Shown: positions 34,591 through 45,559 of the stretch, piece by piece
Layout of the letters: the number at the start of each line of letters is the position of its first letter
Position numbering within the stretch: position 1 is the first letter of the stretch
Position numbers and translations under genes: made by a program
The notes under the pieces: model-generated
Seen by the model: the letters and a program-made list of their open reading frames with translations, nothing else
Told to the model about the DNA's origin: nothing
Database searches by the model: none
Source: Ignelater luminosus
Lineage: Eukaryota; Arthropoda; Insecta; Coleoptera; Elateridae
Length of the DNA: 64,000 bases
Reading direction: 5' to 3'
Assembly: GCA_011009095.1 (NCBI GenBank)
Contig: VTPC01089972.1
Coordinates: forward strand, 1 to 64,000

Positions 34591-34814
34591 AAATGTAAAA
34601 CCAGCAAAAGCTGAATTTATGTCTTCTGTTTTAACGTTTGTGTTTTGCAGAGTCCGGTAGAAGGGTGTACAACGCTGCCACCGAAGCCTGTGTAATAGGG
34701 TTTTTGAAAAAGTGGATTTGGCGTGCTGGTGATCCAAGTCCAAGGACAAAAACAACGCATAGATTTAATATAAAAGTGTACAGAAAATATTTACATCAGA
34801 ATCTGGAGCTGAGA
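34591..34814 (+). repeat. Direct repeat, copy 2 (3' of LINE)
   Basis: About 224 bp, partner of 30,431-30,644. It contains a pyrimidine-rich tract followed by TTTTGCAG, resembling an intron 3' splice site, and then an open frame reading SGRRVYNAATEACVIGFLKK, ending at a TAA near 34,820. It begins about 60 bp after the LINE ORF2 stop. Confidence 0.85.
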
Positions 34815-35137
34815 ACGTAACGTCGATTTGATAGTTTTGATTGTTAATTGACAATTTGCTTATATAATGATTTTTTTGAAAAACCCTTAGACAAGTCAGT
34901 TTTGTATTTCAATAAGATATTTTTCAGGGCAGAAAGATTTTTTGTGACAGTTCATGTTCCTTAGCTGTAACGTCAATTTACTGATTTTGATAGACTCGTT
35001 TACTGGTTGAACGTTGGTTAAAAACTTTTGGTACTTTACGTAACAATATTTAATTAAGTTTAATAACATCAACATTTGTTCTCAGTAAAAATAATATTAA
35101 AAATTAAAACAAAAACAAATAAAATCATTCATAAAAT
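34815..35137. other. Unassigned AT-rich stretch
   Basis: No motif recognised. Confidence 0.4.
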
Positions 35138-35290
35138 TTAACACAAATGTTTAAATTGTCTACCGTTCACCATTTGACATTGCCCTATTCGTGGCACTGC
35201 ATATTGTATCATTTTCGTTCGAATTACATGCTTCAAACCTTCTAGACTGTTAGGTCTATTAATACAAACAGTTGATTTTAAGTGACCCCG
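35138..35290 (-). pseudogene. Tc1/mariner-like transposase C-terminus (inverted piece)
   Basis: Minus-strand reading: FLRGHLKSTVCINRPNSLEG, then LKHVIRTKMIQ and QMVNGRQFKHLC. This matches the end of DUF4817-type Tc1/mariner-like transposases (FLWGxLKxxVY...RPxxLxxLxxxI...V..GxxFEHLL). It points away from the catalytic-core piece immediately to the right, which is on the other strand. Confidence 0.65.
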
Positions 35291-35304
35291 CAAGAAAATT
35301 GAGT

Positions 35305-35470
35305 TTTTCATTATTTGGAGAAGTACATGATTTGCCTTATCAGGACATCTGGTTTCAAAAAAATGGGGCGCCTCCTCATTTTGGGGCAGAAATGCATCTG
35401 TTTCTGGATCTTCCATGGCCTGGTAGATGGATAGGACGACGAGGACCAGTTGAGCATTTTAACTACATCC
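35305..35470 (+). pseudogene. Tc1/mariner-like transposase catalytic-core piece
   Basis: Plus-strand reading: IWFQKNGAPPHFGAEMHLFL and PGRWIGRRGPVE, the second catalytic-Asp block of DUF4817-type transposases (family WFQQDGAPPHY), here with the Asp changed to Asn. The next expected block (WPARSPDLxPxDFFLWG) is missing; sequence after GPVE is unrelated. Together with the minus-strand C-terminus next door it indicates a rearranged copy. Confidence 0.7.
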
Positions 35471-35474
35471 GTGC

Positions 35475-35800
35475 ATTTGTGTTACTATTTCAATACTACT
35501 TTCAAGCTTTGTCACAACCAAATAGTTACAGGGAGTTTAATATAAAACTACTTGAAATTTTCTTTGAAGGAACCCTGACGATAGTTACAAAAACGTATCT
35601 TCAAAAGAACTTCAACAAGTAACTAACTAGTTAAGATACAGAACTACACTTTGTAACATTTCTACGTATAAGTTACCAAAATGTGTACTAAAGGGTTATC
35701 CTACAGTTACAAAACCTGGTACATTCTTCACCAACAGTTAACTTATAGTTAGCTTTTGTGTTACTATTTCTTTACATCATTTACTTTACACAGTTACTAT
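35475..35800. repeat. Cluster of GTTAC motifs
   Basis: GTTAC or its complement occurs nine times: 35,481, 35,525, 35,584, 35,619 (complement), 35,653 (complement), 35,672, 35,706, 35,760 and 35,793. Chance would give fewer than one in this AT-rich DNA. It may be the non-coding end of the adjacent transposon. Confidence 0.6.
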
Positions 35801-35829
35801 ACTGTTAGGAAATAATAAATTTTTGCTGC

Positions 35830-36750
35830 TTAGCGAAGGAGCAAGTTTTGTTTTAAAAGAACAATTTGATCTGCAACGGACTTTATTTCCAGCGTCCATT
35901 TGCGTCTAATTCGGGGTCATCAGTTTAGGAAACACAATAAATCGATGGAATTGTTAATAAATTTTAATAACTTTTATATTATTTATTGTTTTCTAATCAA
36001 AGAATTACAACTTCGATTAAAATTACAGTTCATAATAGCAATCATTTCAACCGACTCTCTATATTTACATAAACCCTCATTCTCTTGAATAAGAATTTAA
36101 GGTTCACCACATGTTCATAATTTTAGACAACCACCTTTAAGTCCTTTAATGGTAAAATCGAAAACTTGGAAACATAGAAATTAAGAAAAATCACGCGCTG
36201 TGCTTTTTAAATAATTTTTTTATTAATAATAAGACTGATAAAGTTATCTTTTAATTTTAATTTATTTGCTTTTTTAATCAAGTTGAATAAAAATGGAAAA
36301 ACTTAAATTAATTTGCTTTCGCCCTTCTCGTCGGGCCTGTAATTGCACCTTGACTTATCGTTGAAATCTTTACATAACTCCCAACAAAGCTTTTATACTA
36401 ATCGTTATCAGAATTATAAGTTAATTTTATAATGATACATTAAAAATATAATTTCCGTTCATTTTTAATTTAGAAATTGTAAATATGTAATGATCAATTG
36501 CAATTAATTAATTATGAGATACTTTTTTTATGGGTTAATAAGAATTTAGTTTTTAAGAATAAATAATTATTATTTTATACTTTACAGTTTGATTTATTCC
36601 CATCGGAAACGGAAACATTAATATTTCGAATACTTTCTTTCTTACGGGTATTATCATTACCTTTAAATTAATTTACTTCGGTTTTTTAACAGCCTCGATA
36701 GCGCTATTGCAAAATTTTCTACTACACCTCGTAATAATCACTTCTTTTAA
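35830..36750. other. AT-rich stretch without recognised genes
   Basis: Very AT-rich with long A/T runs. No coding motif. Confidence 0.5.
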
Positions 36751-36769
36751 ATGTTGAATAAATACCGGC

Positions 36770-37170
36770 CAGTCTTTTCCTTTACTCTCACCAACTCGAG
36801 TTCTTGTATAGCTCGACTTCGACAGTAGAAGGAACACTCACTTGAAGAAAACACGTGCCTCGAGTGCACGTAGTCGTCTTCACTGTTTCGTTCGTGTAAA
36901 AGCGTGTTCTCGTAGTGCAATGAACTAATTGTTACTGTCCGTCACTTTTGTTATTTATTTACTATTGTTCTTTAAATGTTTTTTTTCGTTCAGTGCTTGT
37001 GATATTTTGGATGTCATAAGGTCGCTACTACTACAACTACTGTTACTATTTGTACTAGCACGTGCGTATTGATTAGAACGATCATTAGCAGGATCATCAA
37101 CAGTTAAATCTTGTAGTACAGCGGATTGCCTTAAGGCCGGCGTGGAAGAAAACGAAGAAATTTAAAAGGT
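36770..37170 (+). promoter_or_regulatory. Possible promoter/5' UTR exon (GC-richer island)
   Basis: This 400-bp block is clearly less AT-rich than several kb on both sides, contains E-box-like CACGTG at about 36,850 and 37,058, an insect-initiator-like TTCAGT near 36,993, and ends in AAATTTAAAAG followed by GTGTGTGTTT, a plausible splice donor. No open frame starts in it. It would fit a non-coding first exon of a host gene continuing to the right, but there is no transcript evidence. Confidence 0.25.
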
Positions 37171-40127
37171 GTGTGTTTATCATTAAATTTTTACGTGTTT
37201 GTAGTTAGTATGTGTGTCAGGATATAGGACAATTAATAGTATGTTGATTTTAAATGAGAAATTCACTCTTCCCGTCAGTCGTGCTCAAATAAAAATTATT
37301 GCACTACAAATTTGCATAATAATGTGTGGTACTTACAACGTTGATATTAAATATTATTATTTTTGAATAGAAAACCGTAACTAATTGCAGTGCTTTTATG
37401 TGTAGTAGGATTAAAAACTTTACAATAGAATTACTATCAGTGGTGAAAACCGTGTTCGAATGAAGAACAATTGCTTGTTGATATTAAAATAATTAGGTGA
37501 ACTAGAGTTTATTTATAATATCTAGAAAGAAGGGAAACTCTTTTTAGAGAAATCAAATAGAATTTTAGTTGCTTTTTTTGGGGAACAATAATAGATTCAA
37601 ATATTTCGGCTTGGTTATTGAGAAATCATGCTGAAAACGGAAGAGAGAAAACTGAGGAGAAATTTATGTTGACAACTATTTTGATATTAAAGCTCTTACG
37701 TGTTAATAATTTATAATTAATTAACGACGTATTTTGTTTTCTGTTTCTGTTATTTATTGGAAATGAAAACTTTTTTTAATCCACGTTCTACTTTACTTAA
37801 TTCAAACATGTTGAAAGTGTAATAAATACAAATTAAGTATGAAACTTCTTAGAGAAATGCTGAAAATGAAAAAGTAAGAGCAAATTCAAAGGTAGATGAA
37901 ATCTCTTACGAAATTTGATAAGTGTCAAAATCAATTGTAAAAATTGGAACCTTTAGAATCTACAATAAGAAAAATTTATTGTGAAACATTAGATTCTTTT
38001 TGATGAGTTAGGTTATTGTTTGGTATTAAAGTTTAAGTCACATCAACAAGCCAAGTTTGTTTAAAATTTGCTTACTAAGGTTTAACAAATTATTGTTACG
38101 TTTCCAACAAGCACCCCATGATTAAAAACGTCATGAGCACGGTTTATATTTACGAAATAAAATTATTGTAGCTGTTCTGTATATTTTTAAGCATGAAGGT
38201 AACCAACTTTCAGATTATTATATTAGTGGAGCATAATTTTTTTGTATAATCTTAATTTTCGCTGGATATTCTGTGTAATTTGGTGTTAAGAGTATTTTAA
38301 GGTCATGCAGGTGACTCCTGTTTCATCAACGCAAATGCCTATTTTCTTGTTACATTAATTTTTTAATGGAAACTAAATACCAGTAGGTACAAGAAAATAA
38401 TCTTGACGAATATATGTAATTAGCACTACACCTTAAACCGTTTATAATATTCTTTTAAATATCAGTGGATCTTTTATTTTATATATCGTTGCTACACAAA
38501 CATTGACCCAAATTGAGCTTAAAATTTTCTGTCGGGTTAATACTAACAAACTATGTAATTAACAATTTCTAATAATTAAAACACTATCTTATTTTGAATC
38601 AATCCTTTTATTCAGGATGTAAGTATAGGAATAAATCTCTTTGAACAGATTTCATAACCCTTCGTTTGGTAGAAACATAAGAAGAAAAACCAAACAGTTG
38701 GTTAGTAGTTTTTACGTCTGTACTAGCAACAAGACTAACAAACTCTTAATCACACATCAAATGAATTTGTTTGTCAATCTAAACAAAAATCACAGTAACT
38801 TTCGATCACTACTTATCAGGGACGTCCTTATCAAACCCTTAGATGGCCCTAAGAAAGTAGGTAAAAATTAAAATTATTATTTATGCATGTCTGTATTTTG
38901 AGTAAATATCTGGATTATTCTGATTAAGGATGAATTGGGTGTTATAACTCAAGGAAACCAAAAGGATTTGGTTTGCTATAAATATAATTAAATTAAAAAA
39001 ATAAAAGTTTTGCAAGATGCAAGCAATGCATGATAAATTCATAGATAAAAGTTATCCAAAATTTAGTGCCTGAATTCTTGTGATTTTTAAGGAATTTCCA
39101 GACATCTAATGACATTATGAAAATCCGTATCTGTACGTCTCGAAATCGGATTTGCAACAATTTTGTGAATTCTTTATTTATTTTTGCACGATCAGCTTAG
39201 CATCATCTGAAGATTTTTCTGTCTCGGATAATCTCTTGGCTGTTTTAGTGTCTTCGACTGTTTAAAATAGATTTCCAGCGTGGTTTTTAGAATTCCCATT
39301 GTTCTTTCCAGAATATTCAAACATTGAATAACAATATAAAAATCCATTTCTGTAGGTCCCTAATTTCGATCTGCAACTTTTTTAATTCCATAGATTCTAG
39401 AGGTACAGGTAGTGTACAGGTTACCTAAAGATGCTTCTGCATTTCAAAATAACAATTATAAATTACAATTTGAATAAAACGATAGATATTTGCGAAGAAC
39501 ACTGCCACTGACCCATCTCGACTTGATTTTTTTTTCGTATAGCACGATACTTTTTGCAGATCAGCGTAGTGTTACGGATTATCTAGAGCAAATGAGGCAA
39601 GTTGTCACAGGAGCCATTCCACGTCATGAAACATCGATTTTTTGTAAATGCTCTAATTTCTTTTATATGTTGTACTAATTAAAAGAAGAGACGCGTATTT
39701 GTTTGTTATTATAAATTATTGCATCTCTTAATATAAAGTCCTTTGTCTTTCTTTTATTACGCAACAGAAAGTATACCAACTTGGATTATTCTAAAGCGTA
39801 GAAGCACCAAAGATGATCTTTTACACTAGAAATAACATGATAGAGTTAATTAAAAAAACTTTTGTACTTTAGAGGGTTGTTTTCTTTAACTGAATTGTCT
39901 AAAAATCTGAAAAACTTCCACTACATTCTTAAATGCCTTTTGTATGTGCCTCTCAAATCTCAGAATGAAATTCCAATTAGAAATGTATATTAAGAATATT
40001 TTAGTAAGCCTAATGGCACTTAGAAAATAACCTTGAAGGGAGGTTTGTAGCTCCAGTTTTAAGTTAATTGTATAAAATCGTACTTAGTGGCAACAGTGTC
40101 TGCGCTTGTATACTATGCTTATTTATA
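37171..40127. other. AT-rich stretch without recognised genes
   Basis: No exon or transposase was recognised. Two loosely similar segments lie at about 39,114-39,157 and 39,332-39,375 (both A.AAAATCC.T.TCTGTA.GTC followed by ATCTGCAAC-like sequence), a weak diverged direct repeat. An open frame at 38,641-38,871 has no recognised motif. Confidence 0.45.
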
Positions 40128-40488
40128 GGGTGGATCAAACTGGTTGTCAATATATTTGTAAAGTTCAAACGATAACCTTTTCAGGTAAAACAACAATTTG
40201 CCTGTTATTTCCCCAAAACAGTAGAGTTTGAAGAAAAACTAAGTATGCCATGTTATAGAAAATTAAATTTGTAGTAAAATGTTATTGAAATTATTTGATA
40301 ACTCTTCAAATTTATTTTTTGAGGAAAAATCGTTTTTCACCAATGTCTTGAAAGTAGACCATAATATTCGAATTTTGTTTTTTTCTTTACCCACAGAATA
40401 AAAAGGTAACCTTGCTTTTAAAAACCGTTTTTTGCTATCATCAGTACTAAGTCAGACACTCCATGATGACAACCAACTTGACCCACCC
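40128..40488. mobile_element. MITE with TA target duplication
   Basis: The left end starts GGGTGGATCAAACTGGTTGT and the reverse complement of the right end starts GGGTGGGTCAAGTTGGTTGT; over 22 bp they differ at two positions. TA flanks both ends (40,126-40,127 and 40,489-40,490). The 361-bp unit has no coding capacity, so it is a non-autonomous Tc1/mariner-type miniature element. No related autonomous element lies in this window. Confidence 0.85.
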
Positions 40489-40849
40489 TAGTTTTCTTGG
40501 GTTTCAAGAACATAAAGGCATTGTGATACTTTAATCTGTTCAATAACAAAAACAACAGAAAAAAATTAAAATGTGCCCTGCTTCAACTCTAACGAAAAGG
40601 ATGCAGAGTAGTCTCCTCATTAGAGAACTTGTAATACTCGTAGACAAAATTTTTATAAAATTCCAAAAATCCAGACAAAAGTTAATCTGGTGTCTCTGAC
40701 AAAAATAATAGTTGTGCTTATGAACTTAGTATTTCAGGGACTAGGTAGGTGTGTAATTTGCGAAGTGTTTCAATAGGTGAATTAAATGGCCTTCTGCAGC
40801 ACAAACAAGAAGTTGAATTGCTTCTTTGGCACAACTCATTTTACCAATA

Positions 40850-41335
40850 GTCCTTACTTTAACATTCCGCATTATATAACATATAACACAGCCCACGCTG
40901 GTACTGCAATAATAATCAAAAACATAATTCGTCATACAGGGTTACCAAATAGAAACAGATCACTTGCAAGCCACGGTAATATAAGTTAAGATTACGACAT
41001 ATGACCTTACAGTTCCAGTCTACTGCCAACCACGTAATAATATCAAGAAAGAGAACTTTGATGACTTTTTCCAGACACTTGGGCTAAAATCCATAGCAGG
41101 AGGTGACCACAACTGCAAGCATACCTTATGGAGCTCACCACTCACCACTTCCAAAGATAGACAAACGAATTTCTCCTGGCTACGCCAACTTATTGACCGA
41201 CGGATCCCAACAAAATCCCGGACCTTTTCGACTTTTTCATCACCAGTGGTATCTCACCTTCGTTCTTTAATGTGAAATCTAGTTATGACCTATCATCCGA
41301 CTACTCTACAATTGCAGTAATTATCATTTTTAATG
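40850..41335 (+). pseudogene. Jockey-clade LINE, endonuclease domain remnant
   Basis: Plus-strand pieces in order: FNIPHYITYNTAHAGTAIII (about 40,861-40,920), where the family has GTAIIIKxxI; CQPRNNIKKENFDDFFQTLG near 41,022-41,085; and SIAGGDHNCKHTLWSS (family GGDxNAKHxxWGS, the catalytic Asp/Asn region). Then SSDYSTIAV at about 41,299 marks the SDHxP site with His changed to Tyr. Frameshifts separate the blocks. It leads directly into the RT pieces downstream. Confidence 0.78.
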
Positions 41336-42558
41336 TCATTTTTAGAAATTCACAGTCCCGATTACATTACGAAAAAACTAGCTGGGATAAATACAGTAAT
41401 AAAATTCGAGAAAACGTAAACCTGAATATAAGTCTTCAAAATTCAACTGAAATTGAAGAAACACTACCTAACTTCAGCAAAATTCTTAGGGAGGTAGCCC
41501 AGGATACCACGCCCAAAACACAACCAATAAATAGAAATTGCAATAATATTACAACTGAAATCAAGAGACTCATTGCAATTAAAAGAAAGAGAAGAGCAAA
41601 AAGGCATCAAACTCATTCCCCACAAGATAAGACAGAACGAAATAAAGCTACCAACAATTTAAAAGAAAAAATCAAAGTATTACCTCTTTTAACAGATTTG
41701 ACAATTTGATGTGGAAATCAATTAAATATTCTAGAAAACCTAAAGAAAACATAGATGTGATGTAACGACACCCAACCCCCAGTGGGCCAGAAACGACGAT
41801 GAGATAGCGCAGGTATTTGCTGAATATCTCGCCCAGGTATTTACACCAATTAACAATAAGCCAGATAATGAAGTGGATGCTCACCTGTTTAATATCCCAA
41901 TAAATGCACCGGCAATTGATTTAATTTAATATAAAATCAAACCAACAATCTCAATCTTTGAAAAACACTAGATAGTGACAAGATCACTCCCAAGATGATA
42001 CAGGAACTGCCAAGAAAGATCTAGTGCTAATCACTTATATATCTAATGCCACCTTCAGACCAAAAATTGGCCTAAACAGCTAAAAATTGCCGAAATAATA
42101 ATGATACACAAATTAGGGAAGGATCCAGATGAGACTCAATCATATTGCCAAATAAGTTTATTTCCTTTCATTACCAAACTCCTTGAACAACTTTTGTTAA
42201 AAAAGGTTATGGCAGATCCAAATACCAAAGATTGAATTCCATCTTGTCAATGTGGGTTTGGCATAGAGAACTTTTATATAAAATTACAGAACTCCTTCCA
42301 ATCAAATATTCCAAGTCCAACAACTTTTCTATAGAATCGGGAGTTCCACAAGACAGCGTCTTCGGATCTTTATTTTACCTGCTGTATACGGCAGACATTC
42401 CAATAGACAGAAACATCATCACCGGCATCTTTACGGATGACATAGTTGTACTACTTGCATCTCAGCAAAATTCAGCAACAGCCACTGCAGTTTTACAAAA
42501 TTGCCTAAACCAAATAGAAACATGCTTACATAAATGGAAAAACGAGACAAATATTTAA
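41336..42558 (+). pseudogene. Jockey-clade LINE, reverse transcriptase remnant
   Basis: The linker (SWDKYSNKIRENVNLN, LRAVAQ-like block, basic KRKRRAKRHQT) spans 41,336-41,690. RT blocks follow: DSDKITPKMIQELP near 41,960, where the family has GxDxITxxMLKxLP; a proline-tryptophan block near 42,060-42,110 (QKLA.TAKNCRN); FSIESGVPQDSVFGSLFYLL at 42,328-42,385 (family GVPQGSVLGP); and GIFTDDIVVLLASQ at 42,427-42,468. The catalytic motif is TDD instead of ADD. The 3' end is lost after about 42,558, where the pogo copy begins. Confidence 0.8.
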
Positions 42559-42689
42559 AAAAAAAAGTAAAATCGTATGAATTAAAGTCAAGCGTATGTT
42601 TATAAGGGTTTATTAATAATAATAAGTTTCAGGACTATAAGTACTTCAATAAAAATGAAACAAATAAAAAAATCAAACAAGGGTTGCTG

Positions 42690-44230
42690 TGTGTAAGACG
42701 ACATACATCAGTCTAAGACGATATGCTTTACTATCCACGCATAATTGTGTGACACCATCGGGAATACAATTGGTACTGCACCCAAATCTGTTTTGGCCTA
42801 GAGTGACTAAGCAATTCATTGCAGTATATGCAGGCAGGATCAGTTTCATCGTCATCGTTCTGTGTGTAAGGATCCTCGAGCACGCTTTGCCTGCTTTTGA
42901 GCTTGTAGGAATTTGCGATTATCCTTTTCTTTTCTTAGCTGTACTTGAGCTTTAACTCGTTTATAATAGGACTGCCGATCAGAACCAGCGACTTTTCTTG
43001 TTGGCCTTCCCCGTAGATGTAGCTTTTGGTAGTGGTGCTGTCCTGTGGCAACCCCTTTGTGGCAGGTGTCTCCTTTTCAAGAAGTTTCTGCTCAGACAGA
43101 GTTTAAATGTCACTACGTCCTTCCAAACTAGGCGACTGATCTGAGCTACCTTGTGGCGAAGTTTGAATGTCACCATGTCCTGTCAAAATAGTTAGAGGTA
43201 ACGATGGTCTTTCAACGTTTTGAGCAATGTTTTTCAGAACACTTGCAGTATCCATCTGCTCTTCATTCATTTCAATGTTATTTTTAGTGACTTTGTTGGG
43301 TAGAAACAATTTCTCTGGGAAAATGTGGGTTGAACGGATAAATCTCGCTTTAATCAAAACCACTCGCGACATTTCTGACTGTAGCAGCATATTCATAGGC
43401 TCTTCCAAAACTTTGAGCAACCTGATAGAGCTCTATGATTCTACCAGCATGATTCTTCATCCATCTCGCGGTTGTAATATACCTGAAGTGGCCCGAAAAA
43501 ATGATATGTCTCTCGGTTGCATTCTGTGAGTGCAATGGGGCGGGAGACAGAGTATTACCATGGCGTCAGCCTTAGCAAATTCGAGTGCTTCTAGATTTTT
43601 GTGGCTGGAATGGCCGTCAAGGATTAGCAGCATTTTGTTTGTTAAGGTAACGCCAACAAAGGTAACGAAATGCAAATCCACCTTAAAAAAAGTTCACCCA
43701 CCATATAGCCAGTGACACAACACACCTCCAAAGTGCCTCGCGGTGCACCATAAAAATATTCAGCTTTGTAATTTATTTTTGGTATTATTAGCGCAAGTAG
43801 AACAAAATTTCCAACGGCATTAACACAGACAACCACTGGACATGCTCACTTTGCATGAGAATATCTTTGGGGGCTTCTGGACAGTATTAAGTCCAGACTC
43901 GTCAAAATTGTAAATCGTATCCTTTCATCGGCCACTATTTTCTCTAAAAGCGGGAAAAATGTCATTACTTGAGGCTTATTAAATGTCCTCGCTCTTGCAG
44001 CTGATGTTGGCTCAGGATCTCTTAGTGAGATGTTAAGATTGCGTTCTCTATACCCTTTCGGCCAATCTGTCAGCAATTTGATTAGTCCTTTCTTCCTCTA
44101 TTGTTATCATTTGAAATCAATACTACTTCCTCAAAAATGCGGTGACTATCTTCTACAGGATCTCAATTTGTTTGGAGGGTCAGACATGCATCTCTTTTCT
44201 ACCGATTCCACCATCTTCAAGTCACTAGTT
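42690..44230 (-). pseudogene. Pogo/Tigger-like DDE transposase with C-terminal Cys-rich tail
   Basis: Reading the minus strand from 44,230: a CENP-B-like segment, LNISLRDPEPTSAARARTFN (about 43,960-44,020), FFPLLEKIV, the decayed first-Asp region near 43,880-43,915, and VCVNAVGNFVLLALI and YKAEYFYGAP (43,750-43,830). Then come LLILDGHSSHKNLEALEFA (second Asp, 43,565-43,625) and VILCLPPHCTHRMQPRDISF, where the third acidic position PLD is PRD. The C-terminal half continues to 43,350 and a Ser/Lys tail to 43,000. At 42,730-42,830 a Cys-rich end (ACIYCNELLSHSRPKQIW) resembles a PHD-like finger. Several frameshifts; TIRs not found. Confidence 0.8.
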
Positions 44231-44985
44231 TAAAACTTGTCCCACACCTGCAGTAGCACCATCATGTTGCTAACAATATACCTAGCAATGACAAACCACT
44301 TTGGAAAACAAATCTAACCTTTCTTGCAAACTGTGTCTAAATGAAAAACGTTTAAATACCTATCTACAGTTAAACCGTTCTAAAAAACGAATGGGCCACC
44401 GATGGCGTCATTAATAATTTTGTACCAAACTGCAGTTTCATATGGATTATCTTAAAAAATGGTTGTCTTCTATACTTATTGATCTATTTCCTGTAAATGT
44501 TGAAGTTTAATCTTGAACAATCCAGGGCAGAATTCTATGCGAATAGCAAAGCCATAGACAAAAGGACTTGAACAGGTTGGATGTTAAATAAACACTAACC
44601 ATGACGTTTGATTTTTCCCCAAGCTCCAACACAGATACTTCTCGTTATCGTTCAGTGATTGCTATATTGCAGTCGTTCCGTTCTAGTACAATAAATTTGT
44701 GCAGTTGAGGTCCTTTTGATGATGGAGCTCATTCAATCCTTGTGGTGAGTTAATTCCAGCTTCTGTCTGTACAATATTTCAAATTGAATATGGGCAAGTA
44801 AGGCTGGAACTGCCGTTCTTGAAAAATCTTGACTCTATCAGATTCTACCAGAACACTGTACATTAAGCTGCAAACTTTTTTAATCCTTTGTCTTAATAAC
44901 TACACAAAATTAGTGTTTCTGTATTCTTCACATGTATCATGTTCTCTGCACTGAATAATTTTCATATTATGAGCTTTGGGTTCTA
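44231..44985. other. Unassigned stretch, possibly the end of the gypsy element
   Basis: The minus strand downstream of the gypsy integrase core should contain the rest of integrase and the LTR, but no motif could be assigned. Confidence 0.35.
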
Positions 44986-44989
44986 ACTT

Positions 44990-45555
44990 TTCTGACTAAG
45001 AACAATTCTGCAGATATTTCTGTTTGTTTTCCTTCAGGTGCTTTACGATTTGGTAAGGTGCAATACAAAGAAAACATAATCTGCAATCGTCTACTCATTC
45101 TTCTACTGGGTAAACTGCTTACCATTATCTGATACTATGGTTATAGGCAATCAATCAAAATTATATGTAGTCCAAGAAGAAGACATAAAAGTTCTGATCG
45201 TTTAGAATCATCTTTAAGGCCAGTAGATGTAAATTCTCGAAAGTATTTCTATGCGTTCTTGACCAAAATGTCCTTTACAACGTATTTCAAGAATTCGTTT
45301 TTAATAAATCTGTGGTATGCTAATTTGGACTCTTATTATTAATAATCCTTGAATACTAGAAAGTGATTATCTTTAGTAACATTTGTAAATCTTTGCCGAA
45401 ATGTTCTTTTTGAACGTAGGACAAGACTTGTTTTGGAATTGAAGATTTGCGTGTTCCTGCTTGAATCGTCGTGAGCATAACTGGGAGCATATTCAGTTTA
45501 ATAAAAAATCTGTTTAACTTCAGCTTCAAAAGAGATTAAAACAGTTACGTATTCT
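44990..45555 (-). pseudogene. Ty3/gypsy pol: integrase fragment (right half of split element)
   Basis: Minus-strand reading shows KGHFGQERIEILSRIYIYWP at about 45,210-45,275, the zinc-binding region of retrotransposon integrase (family GHxGxxxTxxxxRxxYxWP). After a deletion of the first part of the core it reads LPITIVSDNGKQFTQ at about 45,110-45,150, containing the second catalytic Asp of the DD35E core. Upstream sequence to 45,555 looks like the usual spacer between RNase H and integrase. The RT/RNase H half of what is probably the same element lies at 49.0-49.7 kb, beyond the R1 insertion. Confidence 0.68.
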
Positions 45556-45559
45556 TGAT

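Noticed and set aside
30431..34814. Direct repeats read as LTRs of a retrotransposon
   Set aside because: The enclosed genes are of APE-type non-LTR kind, and the repeats lack TG...CA ends, a primer-binding site and a polypurine tract.
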